From positions 1-37,100 of the forward strand of contig NZ_CAKUCL010000044.1 of NCBI RefSeq assembly GCF_934643405.1: DNA of 37,100 bases, given 5' to 3'. Both the position numbers and the translations under genes were made by a program. Positions 1 to 7,785 of the stretch are shown piece after piece. How positions within the stretch are numbered: position 1 is the stretch's first letter; every line of letters starts with the position of its first letter. The DNA comes from an uncultured Actinoplanes sp. (GTDB taxonomy: Bacteria > Actinomycetota > Actinomycetes > Mycobacteriales > Micromonosporaceae). Below the pieces are notes generated by a model that worked only from the letters and a program-made list of their open reading frames with translations, had not been told where the DNA came from and did not search any database.

Positions 1-760
1 GGTCGTCGCCGGACCAGCGGCCCTCGTAGATCCGGCCCGCCTCGTCGATGAGCAGGTGGTAACCGTAGTCGCCGAAGCCTTGGGTGACCGCGTCGAAGTG
101 ATAGATCGCCCGGACCGTGGCGGCCGGGTCGGGGTCGTCGTTCATCCCGGCGGTGTGGTGCACCGCGATCGTCTGCAGGTTGAAGTACTGCGTCGGCCCC
201 CAGGCCAGGGTGCCGTCCGGGTTGAACCGCAACGACTCGTCGGCTCCCCACGCCGCGCGGCTGAGGTAGCGCAGTCCGGTGCCACCGCCGCCGATGCGCA
301 TCTCGGTGGTGGCGGCCTCGGTCGCGACCGGGCCGGTGGCCGTGTTCATCTCCACGACCCGGACATCGTCGGCGCCGTTGCCGTCGACCTCGTAACCGAC
401 CGCGTCACGGGCGGAAAGCAGGGCGTAGGAGCGTTCCGAGGTGACGCCGTCCTTGCCGCGGTGGTCGCTGTGGGCGGCGTTCCAGTCGCCCCAGCGCGCA
501 CCGGAGCGCAGGCGGACGCCCGGCGCCGACGAGCCCTGCCAGCTCACGGCGAGATGGGTCATCGTGAACGGGGTACGGCTCGTCTGTCCGCCGGTGCCCA
601 GGGCCGACGTTCGTGCCAGGGTGCGGGCGGGGGAGGGAGTGGGTGCGGCAGCGGCCGCGCCGGGCCGCAGGCCGGTGCCGGCGAGCATGGCGCCCACGCC
701 GGCGAGGCCGCCGAGGACGCGTCGCCGCGACACCGCCTTTTTCGGGAATTCAGCCTTCAT
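1..760 (-). CDS. Tat-exported peptidoglycan-recognition (PGRP) type N-acetylmuramoyl-L-alanine amidase, N-terminal part
   Basis: The gene runs off the left edge; about 253 codons are visible. The N-terminus has a twin-arginine signal (SRRRVLGGLAG, about residues 11-21), then an Ala-rich h-region and a Pro/Ala/Thr stretch, so export by Tat is likely. After about 100 residues of unassigned sequence comes the start of a PGRP/Amidase_2 domain: YLSRAAWGADE, then VHHTAG (first zinc-ligand His), then YHFDAVTQGFGDYGYHLLID and GRIYEGRW. Family members cleave the MurNAc-L-Ala bond of peptidoglycan outside the membrane. The ATG at 760 gives the Tat signal at the proper distance, although no clear ribosome binding site precedes it. 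The C-terminus and the remaining ligands lie outside the window, so activity cannot be judged. An 83-base gap separates it from the upstream VOC gene. Confidence 0.85.
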   Translation of the reverse strand, partial: MKAEFPKKAVSRRRVLGGLAGVGAMLAGTGLRPGAAAAAPTPSPARTLARTSALGTGGQTSRTPFTMTHLAVSWQGSSAPGVRLRSGARWGDWNAAHSDHRGKDGVTSERSYALLSARDAVGYEVDGNGADDVRVVEMNTATGPVATEAATTEMRIGGGGTGLRYLSRAAWGADESLRFNPDGTLAWGPTQYFNLQTIAVHHTAGMNDDPDPAATVRAIYHFDAVTQGFGDYGYHLLIDEAGRIYEGRWSGDD

Positions 761-843
761 AAGGCTACGGACGGATAAACCGGTAGAAGGTTCATCCCCG
801 GACGACATCCGCGGCTGCCGGACCGAAGGTCGGCGTTGCCTGG

Positions 844-1251
844 CTAGGCCTTCTCGCCGCGGTACGTGCCGAACGACCAGCGGTTGCCCTCCGGGTCGCG
901 GGCCATGAAGTCGTACGAGCCGTAGTCGGTGCGATAGGGCGCCTTGACGATCTCGGCGCCCGCCTTGGCCGCCCGCTCGTGCAGCGCGTCGATGTCGTCG
1001 GCGACCACGTATGCCCCGAACGTGCCCGGCCGCAGCGGCCACGGGTCGTCCGGGTCGTCGCGGGCCGAGCCGAGCATGATGCCGCCGCCGAGCGGCCAGG
1101 TGAGCTGGGCGTGGTCGACCCGGTCGCCCTCGCCGTAGACCGCGGTCTCCTCGAAGCCGAACGCGTCGACCAGGAATCGGATGAGCTCGCGGGCGTTGCT
1201 CGCCCGCAACGTGGGCCACACCTGCGGTGGCGGTGTCCTGGGATCAGTCAT
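844..1251 (-). CDS. VOC (glyoxalase/bleomycin-resistance) family protein
   Basis: A single-domain protein of about 135 residues. It has the PhnB-like VOC layout: WPTLRASNARELIRFLVDAFGF at the N-terminus, a central HAQLTWPLGGGIMLG strand, a DDIDALHERAAKAGAEIV helix and the terminal DPEGNRWSFGTY. The final E/N-x-W-x-F pattern is typical of VOC proteins that do not carry the full glyoxalase metal set; the substrate is unknown. The ATG at 1251 is preferred because GAGG lies 9 bases upstream; an in-frame ATG at 1260 is possible. The start overlaps the end of the AraC gene by 8 bases, so the two are probably co-transcribed and translationally coupled. Confidence 0.85.
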   Translation of the reverse strand: MTDPRTPPPQVWPTLRASNARELIRFLVDAFGFEETAVYGEGDRVDHAQLTWPLGGGIMLGSARDDPDDPWPLRPGTFGAYVVADDIDALHERAAKAGAEIVKAPYRTDYGSYDFMARDPEGNRWSFGTYRGEKA

Positions 1252-2095
1252 GCCTGTCATCCTCGCCGGGCAGGTCCGGCAGCGATTGGACAAAACCGAA
1301 CTCGTCGGCCAGCCAGCGCGACGGCGCGCACCCGGCGAACGCCCGGAACTCGCGGACCAGGTGGGACTGGTCGGCGAAGCCGTGACGGGCGGCGAGGTCG
1401 GCCAGCCTGGTGGTGGGTCGCAGGGCGCGGCGGGCGCGGTCGAACCGCGCGACGCGCGCGGCCTCCTTGGGCCGCAGCCCGACCTCGGCCTTGAACCGGT
1501 CGGTCAGGTATCTCCCGCTCCAGCCCACCTCGTCGGCGACCTCGGCGACGGGCACATCCCCGCGCAGGAGGCGGCGGGCGGCGTACGCAACCTCGGCCTT
1601 GATCCGCACCTGGCGGCCCGGATCGGGCAGCAGCAGCGCGTCGAGGGCGGCGAAACGCGACGGCCAGTCCGGTGCCGACCGCAGCCGATCCTGGATCTCG
1701 CCGACCCGGCGATCGCCGAGCAGGCCGGTCAGCTCGACGTCCTGGTGGGCGATCTCCGCGGCGGGCAGCCCGAACAACGCGCGGCAGCCGAGCGGCCGGA
1801 CCGCCACCTGCACCCCGGACTGCCTCCCGTCGTGCATGATGATCGCGGGGGACAGGTGCAGGCCGCCGATCAGCGTGCCGAACTCCCCCGGCGGCTGGCG
1901 CGGATCCGGGTGCGCGGCCACCACCAGCGGCTCGTCAAGGGTGAAGATCAGGGTGAGGTACGGCGAGGGCAGCCCCCGGTGCCGCGCGGGCGCGATGCCC
2001 CGTTGCCGGTAGCCGGAGTAGAAGGCGACGAACGGGCGCAGCGCGGCGGCGGGTCGCGCCTGCACGTACTCGTCGACCACCATGGGACCGAGCAT
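1244..2095 (-). CDS. AraC-family transcriptional regulator
   Basis: About 283 residues. The N-terminal half (MVVDEYVQARPAAALRPFV onward) is an effector/DUF6597-type region. The C-terminal third holds two helix-turn-helix motifs of the AraC/XylS class: VAEVADEVGWSGRYLTDRFK, then LADLAARHGFADQSHLVREF followed by GCAPSRWL. The frame stays open further upstream, but that part is antisense to the monooxygenase, so the in-frame ATGs at 2095 or 2083 are the realistic starts. Neither has a strong ribosome binding site. The gene is divergent from the FAD monooxygenase and overlaps the downstream VOC gene; regulation of one or both neighbours is the natural inference. Confident as a regulator, unsure of ligand. 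Confidence 0.85.
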   Translation of the reverse strand: MLGPMVVDEYVQARPAAALRPFVAFYSGYRQRGIAPARHRGLPSPYLTLIFTLDEPLVVAAHPDPRQPPGEFGTLIGGLHLSPAIIMHDGRQSGVQVAVRPLGCRALFGLPAAEIAHQDVELTGLLGDRRVGEIQDRLRSAPDWPSRFAALDALLLPDPGRQVRIKAEVAYAARRLLRGDVPVAEVADEVGWSGRYLTDRFKAEVGLRPKEAARVARFDRARRALRPTTRLADLAARHGFADQSHLVREFRAFAGCAPSRWLADEFGFVQSLPDLPGEDDRHD

Positions 2096-2119
2096 GACAT
2101 GCGAGCCGGAGGTGCGGGG

Positions 2120-3244
2120 ATGCCCGAAGCGATCGTGATCGGCGCCGGAGTGGGCGGGCTGGCCGCCGGGCTGGCGTTGCAGCGGCGAGGCTGGCAGGTG
2201 CGGATCTTCGAGCGCGCGACCGCCCTGGAGAACGTGGGCGCGGGCCTGGCCGTGCAGCCCAACGCCCTCAAGGTGCTCGAGCGCCTGGGCGTTGCCGATC
2301 GTCTGCGGTCGATGGCCGCGCTCCAGGGAACCGCGGGCATCCGGCGCCCGGACGGGCGGTGGATCACCCGGACCGACGCGTCCGCGGCCGAACAGCGCTA
2401 CGGCGGGCCGACCATCGCGGTGCACCGATCCGCGCTGATCACCCTGCTGGCCGACGCGCTCGCCCCCGGCACGCTGGAGCTGGGCGTGCCGGTCACCGGC
2501 GTTTCCCCGGACGGGTCGGTGGTCACCGAGGGCGCGTCACCTTCCGCGGATCTGGTGGTTGCGGCCGACGGGCTCCAGTCCCCGGTACGCCGTAAGCTGT
2601 TCCCTTCCTTCCCGGCCCCGGTCTACACCGGCGTGACGAGCTGGCGTTTCCTGGTCGGCGAACGACCACCGGACCTGGTGCCGTCCGAGACCTGGGGCGG
2701 CGGCCGGGTCTTCGGCATCGTGCCGCTCGGCGACGGCCGCATCTATTGCTACGCCACCGCACCGGCCCCGGCCGGCCGGTCCGCCCCCGACGAGAAGGCG
2801 CACCTCGCGGAGCTGTTCGCGAGCTGGCACGCGCCGATCCCGTCCCTGATCGAGGCCGCCGAGGGCGTGATCCGCACCGACATCCGCTGCCTGGACGCGC
2901 CGCCGCCGCGGTTCCACTCCGGCCGGGTGGCCCTGCTCGGCGACGCCGCGCACGCGATGACCCCGAACCTGGGGCAGGGCGCGTGCCAGGCGATCGAGGA
3001 CGCGTACGTGCTGGCGTTGCGCGCCGCCGAGCCGGACGGCCTGGCGCGCTACTCGGCGGAACGGGTCCCCCGCACGACGGCCGTGGTGTCGGCGTCCCGC
3101 CGGATAGCCCGGGTGGCCAACGTGACGAACCCGGCCGCCGTCCGGGTGCGCGACGCGGCGATGTCGCTGGCCGGCCGCCTGGGCCCGAATCTGATCCTGC
3201 GCCAGACCGACCCGGTGCTCGGCTGGCAGCCGCCCGTCCAGTAG
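2120..3244 (+). CDS. FAD-dependent aromatic-ring monooxygenase (UbiH/salicylate hydroxylase type)
   Basis: A 374-aa class A flavoprotein monooxygenase. The N-terminal Rossmann fingerprint is IVIGAGVGGLAAGLALQRRG, followed by E30-type ribose contact (IFERA). The DG motif is VVAADGLQSPVR and the FAD-ribose GD motif is LLGDAAHAMTPNLGQGACQAIEDA. Such enzymes hydroxylate aromatic or polyketide substrates using NAD(P)H and O2; nothing here tells which. The ATG at 2120 has a good GGAGGT six bases upstream, so the long open frame before it is not coding. It is divergent from the AraC gene with only about 24 bases between start codons, and convergent with recQ downstream. Confidence 0.9.
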   Translation: MPEAIVIGAGVGGLAAGLALQRRGWQVRIFERATALENVGAGLAVQPNALKVLERLGVADRLRSMAALQGTAGIRRPDGRWITRTDASAAEQRYGGPTIAVHRSALITLLADALAPGTLELGVPVTGVSPDGSVVTEGASPSADLVVAADGLQSPVRRKLFPSFPAPVYTGVTSWRFLVGERPPDLVPSETWGGGRVFGIVPLGDGRIYCYATAPAPAGRSAPDEKAHLAELFASWHAPIPSLIEAAEGVIRTDIRCLDAPPPRFHSGRVALLGDAAHAMTPNLGQGACQAIEDAYVLALRAAEPDGLARYSAERVPRTTAVVSASRRIARVANVTNPAAVRVRDAAMSLAGRLGPNLILRQTDPVLGWQPPVQ

Positions 3245-3292
3245 GGCGGGATGCGCGACCGCTCGTCGCGGCCGCACCACAGCCCGAGGCCG

Positions 3293-4924
3293 CTACGGCG
3301 CGGTGAGCAGCTCGTGCTCGATGACCACGGGAACTGACAGGGTCTTGTAGCCGACCTCGTCGAAGAGAACCGTCATCTTGTCCTCCTCGTAGTTCATCAC
3401 CGTGCCGGTGCCCCACTCGGCGTGGGCCACCTTGCTGTGCACCGGGAACGGCTCGTCGGCGGCCGGGGTGTCGACGGACTCGCCGGTCAGGTCGTTGTCG
3501 CAATGACCGCACTGGTGCTTGAGCTCCTCGCCGAAGTAGGCGAGCAACAGCTGGCTGCGGCAGTTCGTGGTCTCGGCGAAGGCGCGCATCATGTCGGACC
3601 GGGAGCGGGTCACCACCTGCTGCCGCTCGTACTCGTCGAGCGCGGCCTGGGCGGCCGCGGCGGGCAAGGGCGCGAACGCCGGCACGGTCATCTTGTTGCC
3701 GGAGCCGGCCACGGCCGCGCCCACCTGCTCCAGCAGACCCAGGTACTGGCCCAGCTTGCGCGGGCCCAGCCCGGTCTTCTCCTTGAGCGCCGTCTTGGTC
3801 ATCGGGCCGGTGCGCAGTGCCGCGGCCAGTTCACGCAGCTCCACCGGGTCGGGCGAGCCGCCGGTGAAGAACCGCTGGATGGCCTCGTCCTCGGCTCGCC
3901 ACAGCAGCAGCGCCTGGGCCGGCTCGTCGTCGCGGCCGGCCCGGCCGATCTCCTGGAAGTAGCTGTCCGGGGAGTCCGGCAGGGCCATGTGCGCCACCCA
4001 GCGGATGTTCGGCTTGTCGATGCCCATGCCGAACGCCGAGGTCGCGACCATGATGTCGATGCGGTCCGCGGTGAAGTCCTCGTGCCGCTGCTCGCGCAGG
4101 CCGGCCGCCATGCCGCCGTGATAGAACTCGGCCCGGTAGCCGGCGTCGCGCAGCTTCTCCGCGAGTTCCTCGGCGGTTCTGCGGGTGGCGACGTAGACGA
4201 TGCCGGGCGCCGCGCCGGTGTCGAGCAGGGCGGTCAGCCGCCGCCAGCGGTAGTCCTCGTCGGGGCAGTAGGCCACCTCGAGCATCAGGTTGCGCCGGTC
4301 CAGGCCGGAGACGTGGATCTCGGGGTCGCGCAGGCGCAGGCGGTCGATGATGTCGTCGCGCACCGGTGGGGACGCGGTCGCGGTCAGCGCCAGCACCGGC
4401 GGGCGGCCGATGCCCTCGATCATCTCGCCGAGCGCCAGATAGTCCGGGCGGAAGTCGTGCCCCCAGTCCGAGATGCAGTGCGCCTCGTCGATCGCGACCA
4501 GGCCGGGCTTGAGGTCGCGCACCTCGGCCATCCGCTCCGGGTTGCTCAGCTGCTCCGGGGTGATGAAGAGGAACTCGGCGCGGCCCTCGCGGATCTCCTC
4601 GATGGCCTCGCGCTGCTGGTTCGGGGTCTCCGCGGAGCTGACCCGGACCGCGCGGATCTTCGCGTCGTCGCGTTCGTTCAGCGCGGCGATCTGGTCCTGC
4701 TGCAACGCCAGCAGCGGCGAGACCACCACGGTGGGGCCGGGCAGCAGCACGGCGGGGATCTGGTAGATCGCGGACTTGCCGCCGCCGGTGGGCAGCACCA
4801 CGAGGGCGTCCCGTCGGCGCAGCACGGCGCGCATCGGCTTGAATTGGCCAGGACGCAGCGAGGGCCACCCGAACTGCTGACGGGCGACCCTGCGCAGACG
4901 TGGACCGTACACGGGAAGCTTCAT
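3293..4924 (-). CDS. recQ: ATP-dependent DNA helicase RecQ
   Basis: A 543-aa superfamily 2 helicase that unwinds 3'-tailed DNA in recombination and fork repair. Visible motifs: GQFKP near residue 26, Walker A PTGGGKS (45-51), DEAH (146-149) with the RecQ extension CISDWGHDFRPDY, motif III ALTATA, motif V VATSAFGMGIDKPNIRWVAH and motif VI QEIGRAGRD. A Zn-binding region follows (CRSQLLLAYFGEELKHQCGHCDND), then a winged-helix-like part (TKTALKEKTGLGPRKLGQYL). The usual HRDC domain is missing. Instead the protein ends in a small KOW/Tudor-like module, HAEWGTGTVMNYEEDKMTVLF. The ATG at 4924 begins MKLPVYG; the extra upstream codons reach only a TTG. No good ribosome binding site is seen. Confidence 0.93.
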   Translation of the reverse strand: MKLPVYGPRLRRVARQQFGWPSLRPGQFKPMRAVLRRRDALVVLPTGGGKSAIYQIPAVLLPGPTVVVSPLLALQQDQIAALNERDDAKIRAVRVSSAETPNQQREAIEEIREGRAEFLFITPEQLSNPERMAEVRDLKPGLVAIDEAHCISDWGHDFRPDYLALGEMIEGIGRPPVLALTATASPPVRDDIIDRLRLRDPEIHVSGLDRRNLMLEVAYCPDEDYRWRRLTALLDTGAAPGIVYVATRRTAEELAEKLRDAGYRAEFYHGGMAAGLREQRHEDFTADRIDIMVATSAFGMGIDKPNIRWVAHMALPDSPDSYFQEIGRAGRDDEPAQALLLWRAEDEAIQRFFTGGSPDPVELRELAAALRTGPMTKTALKEKTGLGPRKLGQYLGLLEQVGAAVAGSGNKMTVPAFAPLPAAAAQAALDEYERQQVVTRSRSDMMRAFAETTNCRSQLLLAYFGEELKHQCGHCDNDLTGESVDTPAADEPFPVHSKVAHAEWGTGTVMNYEEDKMTVLFDEVGYKTLSVPVVIEHELLTAP

Positions 4925-4964
4925 GGCGGGGCCATTGTGCCCAGCGGACCGGCAAGGCAAACGC

Positions 4965-5915
4965 TCAGGACAGCGTCGGCAGGATCTCCTTGGCGTACAG
5001 GTCGAACAGGCCCTGGAAGTTCGGGCCGGTGTTGGCGACGTAGACCTCGTCGAAGCCGGCCTCGCGGTACTTGCCGATCATCTCGAGGTGCGCGGCCGGG
5101 TCGTTGCCGCAGACGAAGCTCTCCTTGACCATGTCCTGGGTGACCAGCTGCGACGCCTGCTCGAAGTGCTTCGGCGACGGCAGCACCTGGGAGAGCTCGC
5201 CGGGCACGCCCGCGTTCGGCCACTTCTCGTACGCGATCCGGGCGCCCTCCTCCTCGGTGGCGGCGAACGCGGCCTTGAACCCGGCCTGGCACACCTTGTC
5301 GCCGCCGCCGCCCGAGCGGAACTGCCGCACCGCGTCGCCGTCCGGCATGGTGCTGACGAAACCGTCGCCGAGCCGGCCGGCCGTCTCGATCGCCTTGGGC
5401 CCGAAGCCGGAGATGAGGATCTCGACGGGCTTCTCCGGCAGCGTGTAGAGCCGGGCGTTCTCCACCGTGTAGTGCTTGCCGTGATGCGAGTAGTTCCCGC
5501 CGTCCCACAGGCCCCGCATGATCTCGATCGACTCCTCGAGCATCTCCAGCCGCACGTCGAGCTCGGGCCACGCGTCGCCGAAGATGTGCTCGTTGAGCGC
5601 CTCGCCGGTGCCCACGCCGAGCCGGAAGCGCCCCCCGGTCAGCACCGCGCTGGTGGCGGCGGCCTGGGCGATCACGGCCGGGTGGATGCGTACGGTCGGG
5701 CACGTCACCGCCGTGGTGATCGGCAGGCCGCAGACCTGGCTCAAGGCGCCGATCGACGACCACACGAAGGGGCTCTGTCCCTGGGCGTCGACCCACGGAT
5801 GGTAGTGATCGGAGATCCACAGGGCGGTGAAGCCGGCGCGCTCGGCGCCCTTGGCCTGCTCGATCAGTTCGGCGGGCGAGTACTCCTCGCTGGACAGGAA
5901 GTATCCGATGCGCAT
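4965..5915 (-). CDS. F420-dependent luciferase-like oxidoreductase, glucose-6-phosphate dehydrogenase family
   Basis: A 316-aa LLM-class flavin/F420 enzyme. The N-terminus IGYFLSSEEYSPAELIEQA, the WISDHYHPW segment, TAVTCPTVRIHPAVIAQAAAT, and GRFRLGVGTGEALNEHIFGD follow the F420-dependent glucose-6-phosphate dehydrogenase (Fgd) subgroup, where the SDHxHPW histidine is in the active site. Members oxidise or reduce a substrate with coenzyme F420; a true Fgd assignment would need the phosphate-binding residues checked, since many actinobacterial paralogs have other substrates. The ATG at 5915 is preceded by GGCGG. The gene lies 16 bases after the small membrane protein and 40 bases before recQ, all on the same strand. 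Confidence 0.85.
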   Translation of the reverse strand: MRIGYFLSSEEYSPAELIEQAKGAERAGFTALWISDHYHPWVDAQGQSPFVWSSIGALSQVCGLPITTAVTCPTVRIHPAVIAQAAATSAVLTGGRFRLGVGTGEALNEHIFGDAWPELDVRLEMLEESIEIMRGLWDGGNYSHHGKHYTVENARLYTLPEKPVEILISGFGPKAIETAGRLGDGFVSTMPDGDAVRQFRSGGGGDKVCQAGFKAAFAATEEEGARIAYEKWPNAGVPGELSQVLPSPKHFEQASQLVTQDMVKESFVCGNDPAAHLEMIGKYREAGFDEVYVANTGPNFQGLFDLYAKEILPTLS

Positions 5916-5931
5916 GACCGCCGGGATACCC

Positions 5932-6063
5932 CTATTTCCGGCCGCCGAACATCCGGCGGATCGCCCACAGAAGGATCAGGGCCGCGAGGGCGACCCCCAG
6001 CAGCCGGACGGCGTGGATCTCGGACCAGTCGACCCCGGACGCGGCGAGCACGGTAGCGGACAC
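5932..6063 (-). CDS. 43-aa single-span membrane miniprotein
   Basis: A short ORF starting at GTG 6063: about 14 polar residues with WSEIHAVR, one hydrophobic helix (LLGVALAALILLWAI) and a positive tail RRMFGGRK, giving a predicted N-out/C-in single-span protein. A start further upstream would cover an AT-rich regulatory-looking stretch and a sequence with no protein character. It sits 16 bases before the F420 enzyme gene and is likely in the same transcript. The function is unknown; small single-TM proteins of this form are common in actinobacteria. It could be a spurious ORF, but codon third positions are G/C-biased as in its neighbours. Confidence 0.55.
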   Translation of the reverse strand: MSATVLAASGVDWSEIHAVRLLGVALAALILLWAIRRMFGGRK

Positions 6064-6102
6064 GCGCGCATGATATCGGGCCCCATCTAATAGAAAGGTT
6101 TG

Positions 6103-6132
6103 TTGACTGAATCGGGGACGAGGTGTGACCAT
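6103..6132 (+). promoter_or_regulatory. Possible sigma-70-type promoter of the glycosidase gene within an AT-rich island
   Basis: TTGACT (6103-6108) is followed after 18 bases by GACCAT (6127-6132). This lies at the edge of an AT-rich patch (about 6086-6115, CTAATAGAAAGGTTTGTTG) that stands out in a GC-rich intergenic region between two divergent genes. The -10 match is weak. The patch could also hold a repressor site. Confidence 0.35.
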
Positions 6133-6150
6133 GGACCGGCACAGCGGGGG

Positions 6151-6170
6151 GCGCGCTCCCATGAGCGCGC
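6151..6170 (+). promoter_or_regulatory. Perfect 8-bp leader hairpin upstream of the glycosidase gene
   Basis: GCGCGCTC (6151-6158) and GAGCGCGC (6163-6170) are perfect inverted arms around a CCAT loop. The structure sits between the putative promoter and the GGAGGT ribosome binding site near 6181, so it would form in the 5' untranslated RNA of the NagZ-like gene. There is no T-run, so it does not look like a terminator. Confidence 0.5.
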
Positions 6171-6197
6171 GTTGACGTCACCGGAGGTACGGGACCC

Positions 6198-7730
6198 ATG
6201 CCTGACCAGGCCGATCTGCCGGAACTGGCCGCGACGGTCCTGCAACCGGGGTTCGTCGGCACCACGGCGCCCGACTGGGTCCGCCGAGCGCTGGCGGAGG
6301 GGCTCGGCGGCGTCGCGTTGTTCGCCCGCAACGTCGAATCGCCCGCCCAGGTGGCCGCGCTGACCGCCCAGTTGCGCGCGGAACGGCCCGACGTGATCGT
6401 GGCGATCGACGAGGAGGCCGGGGACGTCACGCGGCTGGAGTCGCGCCACGGCAGCTCCCGCCCCGGTAATCTCGCGCTCGGCGCGATCGACGACCCGCGG
6501 CTCACCGAGGCGGTGGCCCGCGACCTGGGCGCCGACCTGGCGGCCGCCGGCATCACGCTGAACTACGCGCCGGACACCGACGTCAACAGCAACCCCGACA
6601 ACCCGGTCATCGGCGTACGGGCATTCGGCGCCGACGCCGCGCTCGTGGCGCGCCATTCCGCGGCCTTCGTACGGGGTCTGCAGGAGTCGGGCGTCGCCGC
6701 CTGCGCGAAGCACTTCCCCGGCCACGGCGACACCGCCGTGGACTCGCACCACGACGTGCCGCTCATCGACCGCGACCGCGCCCAGCTGGAGGCGGTCGAA
6801 CTGGTGCCGTTCCGGGCCGCGATCGCCGCCGGCGTGCGGGCCGTGATGACCGGGCACCTGCTCGTGCCCGCCTACGACCCGGACCTCCCGGCCACGCTGA
6901 GCCGGAAGATCATGACCGTTCTGCTGCGCGAGGAGCTCGGGTACGACGGCCTGATCGTCACCGACGGCATCGAGATGCAGGGCGTGCGCCGCAAGTACGG
7001 CCTGGCCGGCGCCACCGTGCGCGCGCTCGCCGCCGGGGTGGACGCGATCTGTGTGGGCGGCGACCACGCCGACGAGCAGACCGCGATCCGGCTGCGGGAC
7101 GCGATCTGCCGGGCGGTCCACTCGGGCGAGCTGTCCGAGGAGAGACTGCGCGACGCCGCGGCACGGGTCCGGCGGCTCGGTGCGTGGACCACCGCGGCGC
7201 AAGCCGGAGCCCGCGTGCTGCCCGGGCACCGCGACGGCGGCTCGGCGGTGGGGTTCGAGGCGGCCCGCCGCGCCCTGCGAGCCGAAGGTGACACCACGTT
7301 GCTGCCGCTGACCCGGCCGCCGCATGTCGTCGAGTTCGCCCCGCCCCGCAACATCGCGATCGGCGCCGAGACCCCGTGGGGGGTCGGCGCCCCGCTCGAC
7401 GACCTGCTGCCCGGCACCACCTCGGTGCGGCTGAGCGGCGACGACGTGATCGGCGTGCCCGACCCGGTCGCGCCGGTGACCGCCGGGGCGGCCGGCCGGC
7501 CGCTGGTGCTGGTGGCCCGGGACGTGCACCGGCACGCCTGGCTCGCCGACATCCTCCGGCGGGTGCTGACAGTCCGCCCGGACGCGATCGTGGTCGAGAT
7601 GGGTGTGCCGGTGACGGTGCTCGGCGCGGTGCACATCGCCACCTACGGCGCGACCCGCGCCTGCGGTCAGGCCGCGGCGGAACTCATCGCCGGCACGTCG
7701 GTGCCGGCCCCGCAGCCACTCGCCGCCTGA
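6198..7730 (+). CDS. Glycoside hydrolase family 3 beta-N-acetylhexosaminidase (NagZ-like)
   Basis: A 510-aa cytoplasmic-looking protein with no signal peptide. The N-terminal TIM barrel carries the NagZ signature KHFPGHGDTAVDSHHDVP (171-188), whose Asp-His pair (D182/H184) acts as the unusual acid/base of this subgroup. The nucleophile aspartate is in VTDGIEM (D256), where the common form is DDLSM. NagZ enzymes release GlcNAc from muropeptides in peptidoglycan recycling, or act as GlcNAc phosphorylases. The C-terminal 170 residues form a second, less conserved domain (about 345-500) seen in longer actinobacterial members. The start ATG at 6198 has GGAGGT about 10 bases upstream. The gene is convergent with the T7SS-like operon. 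Confidence 0.88.
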   Translation: MPDQADLPELAATVLQPGFVGTTAPDWVRRALAEGLGGVALFARNVESPAQVAALTAQLRAERPDVIVAIDEEAGDVTRLESRHGSSRPGNLALGAIDDPRLTEAVARDLGADLAAAGITLNYAPDTDVNSNPDNPVIGVRAFGADAALVARHSAAFVRGLQESGVAACAKHFPGHGDTAVDSHHDVPLIDRDRAQLEAVELVPFRAAIAAGVRAVMTGHLLVPAYDPDLPATLSRKIMTVLLREELGYDGLIVTDGIEMQGVRRKYGLAGATVRALAAGVDAICVGGDHADEQTAIRLRDAICRAVHSGELSEERLRDAAARVRRLGAWTTAAQAGARVLPGHRDGGSAVGFEAARRALRAEGDTTLLPLTRPPHVVEFAPPRNIAIGAETPWGVGAPLDDLLPGTTSVRLSGDDVIGVPDPVAPVTAGAAGRPLVLVARDVHRHAWLADILRRVLTVRPDAIVVEMGVPVTVLGAVHIATYGATRACGQAAAELIAGTSVPAPQPLAA

Positions 7731-7785
7731 CGCTGCTGCCGGCCGCAGCGAGCCTGGCCGGCCGGCGCCGGACCGCCCGGCGGGT

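Noticed and set aside
3422..5128. Long open frame on the plus strand opposite recQ
   Set aside because: It is antisense to a helicase with all motifs intact; its translation is low-complexity Arg/Gly/Ala/Val typical of a GC-rich shadow frame.
7731..7750. CGCTGC...GCAGCG inverted repeat after the glycosidase gene as terminator
   Set aside because: Only 6 paired bases, no T-run, and several similar chance repeats lie in the same GC-rich gap; not strong enough to list.
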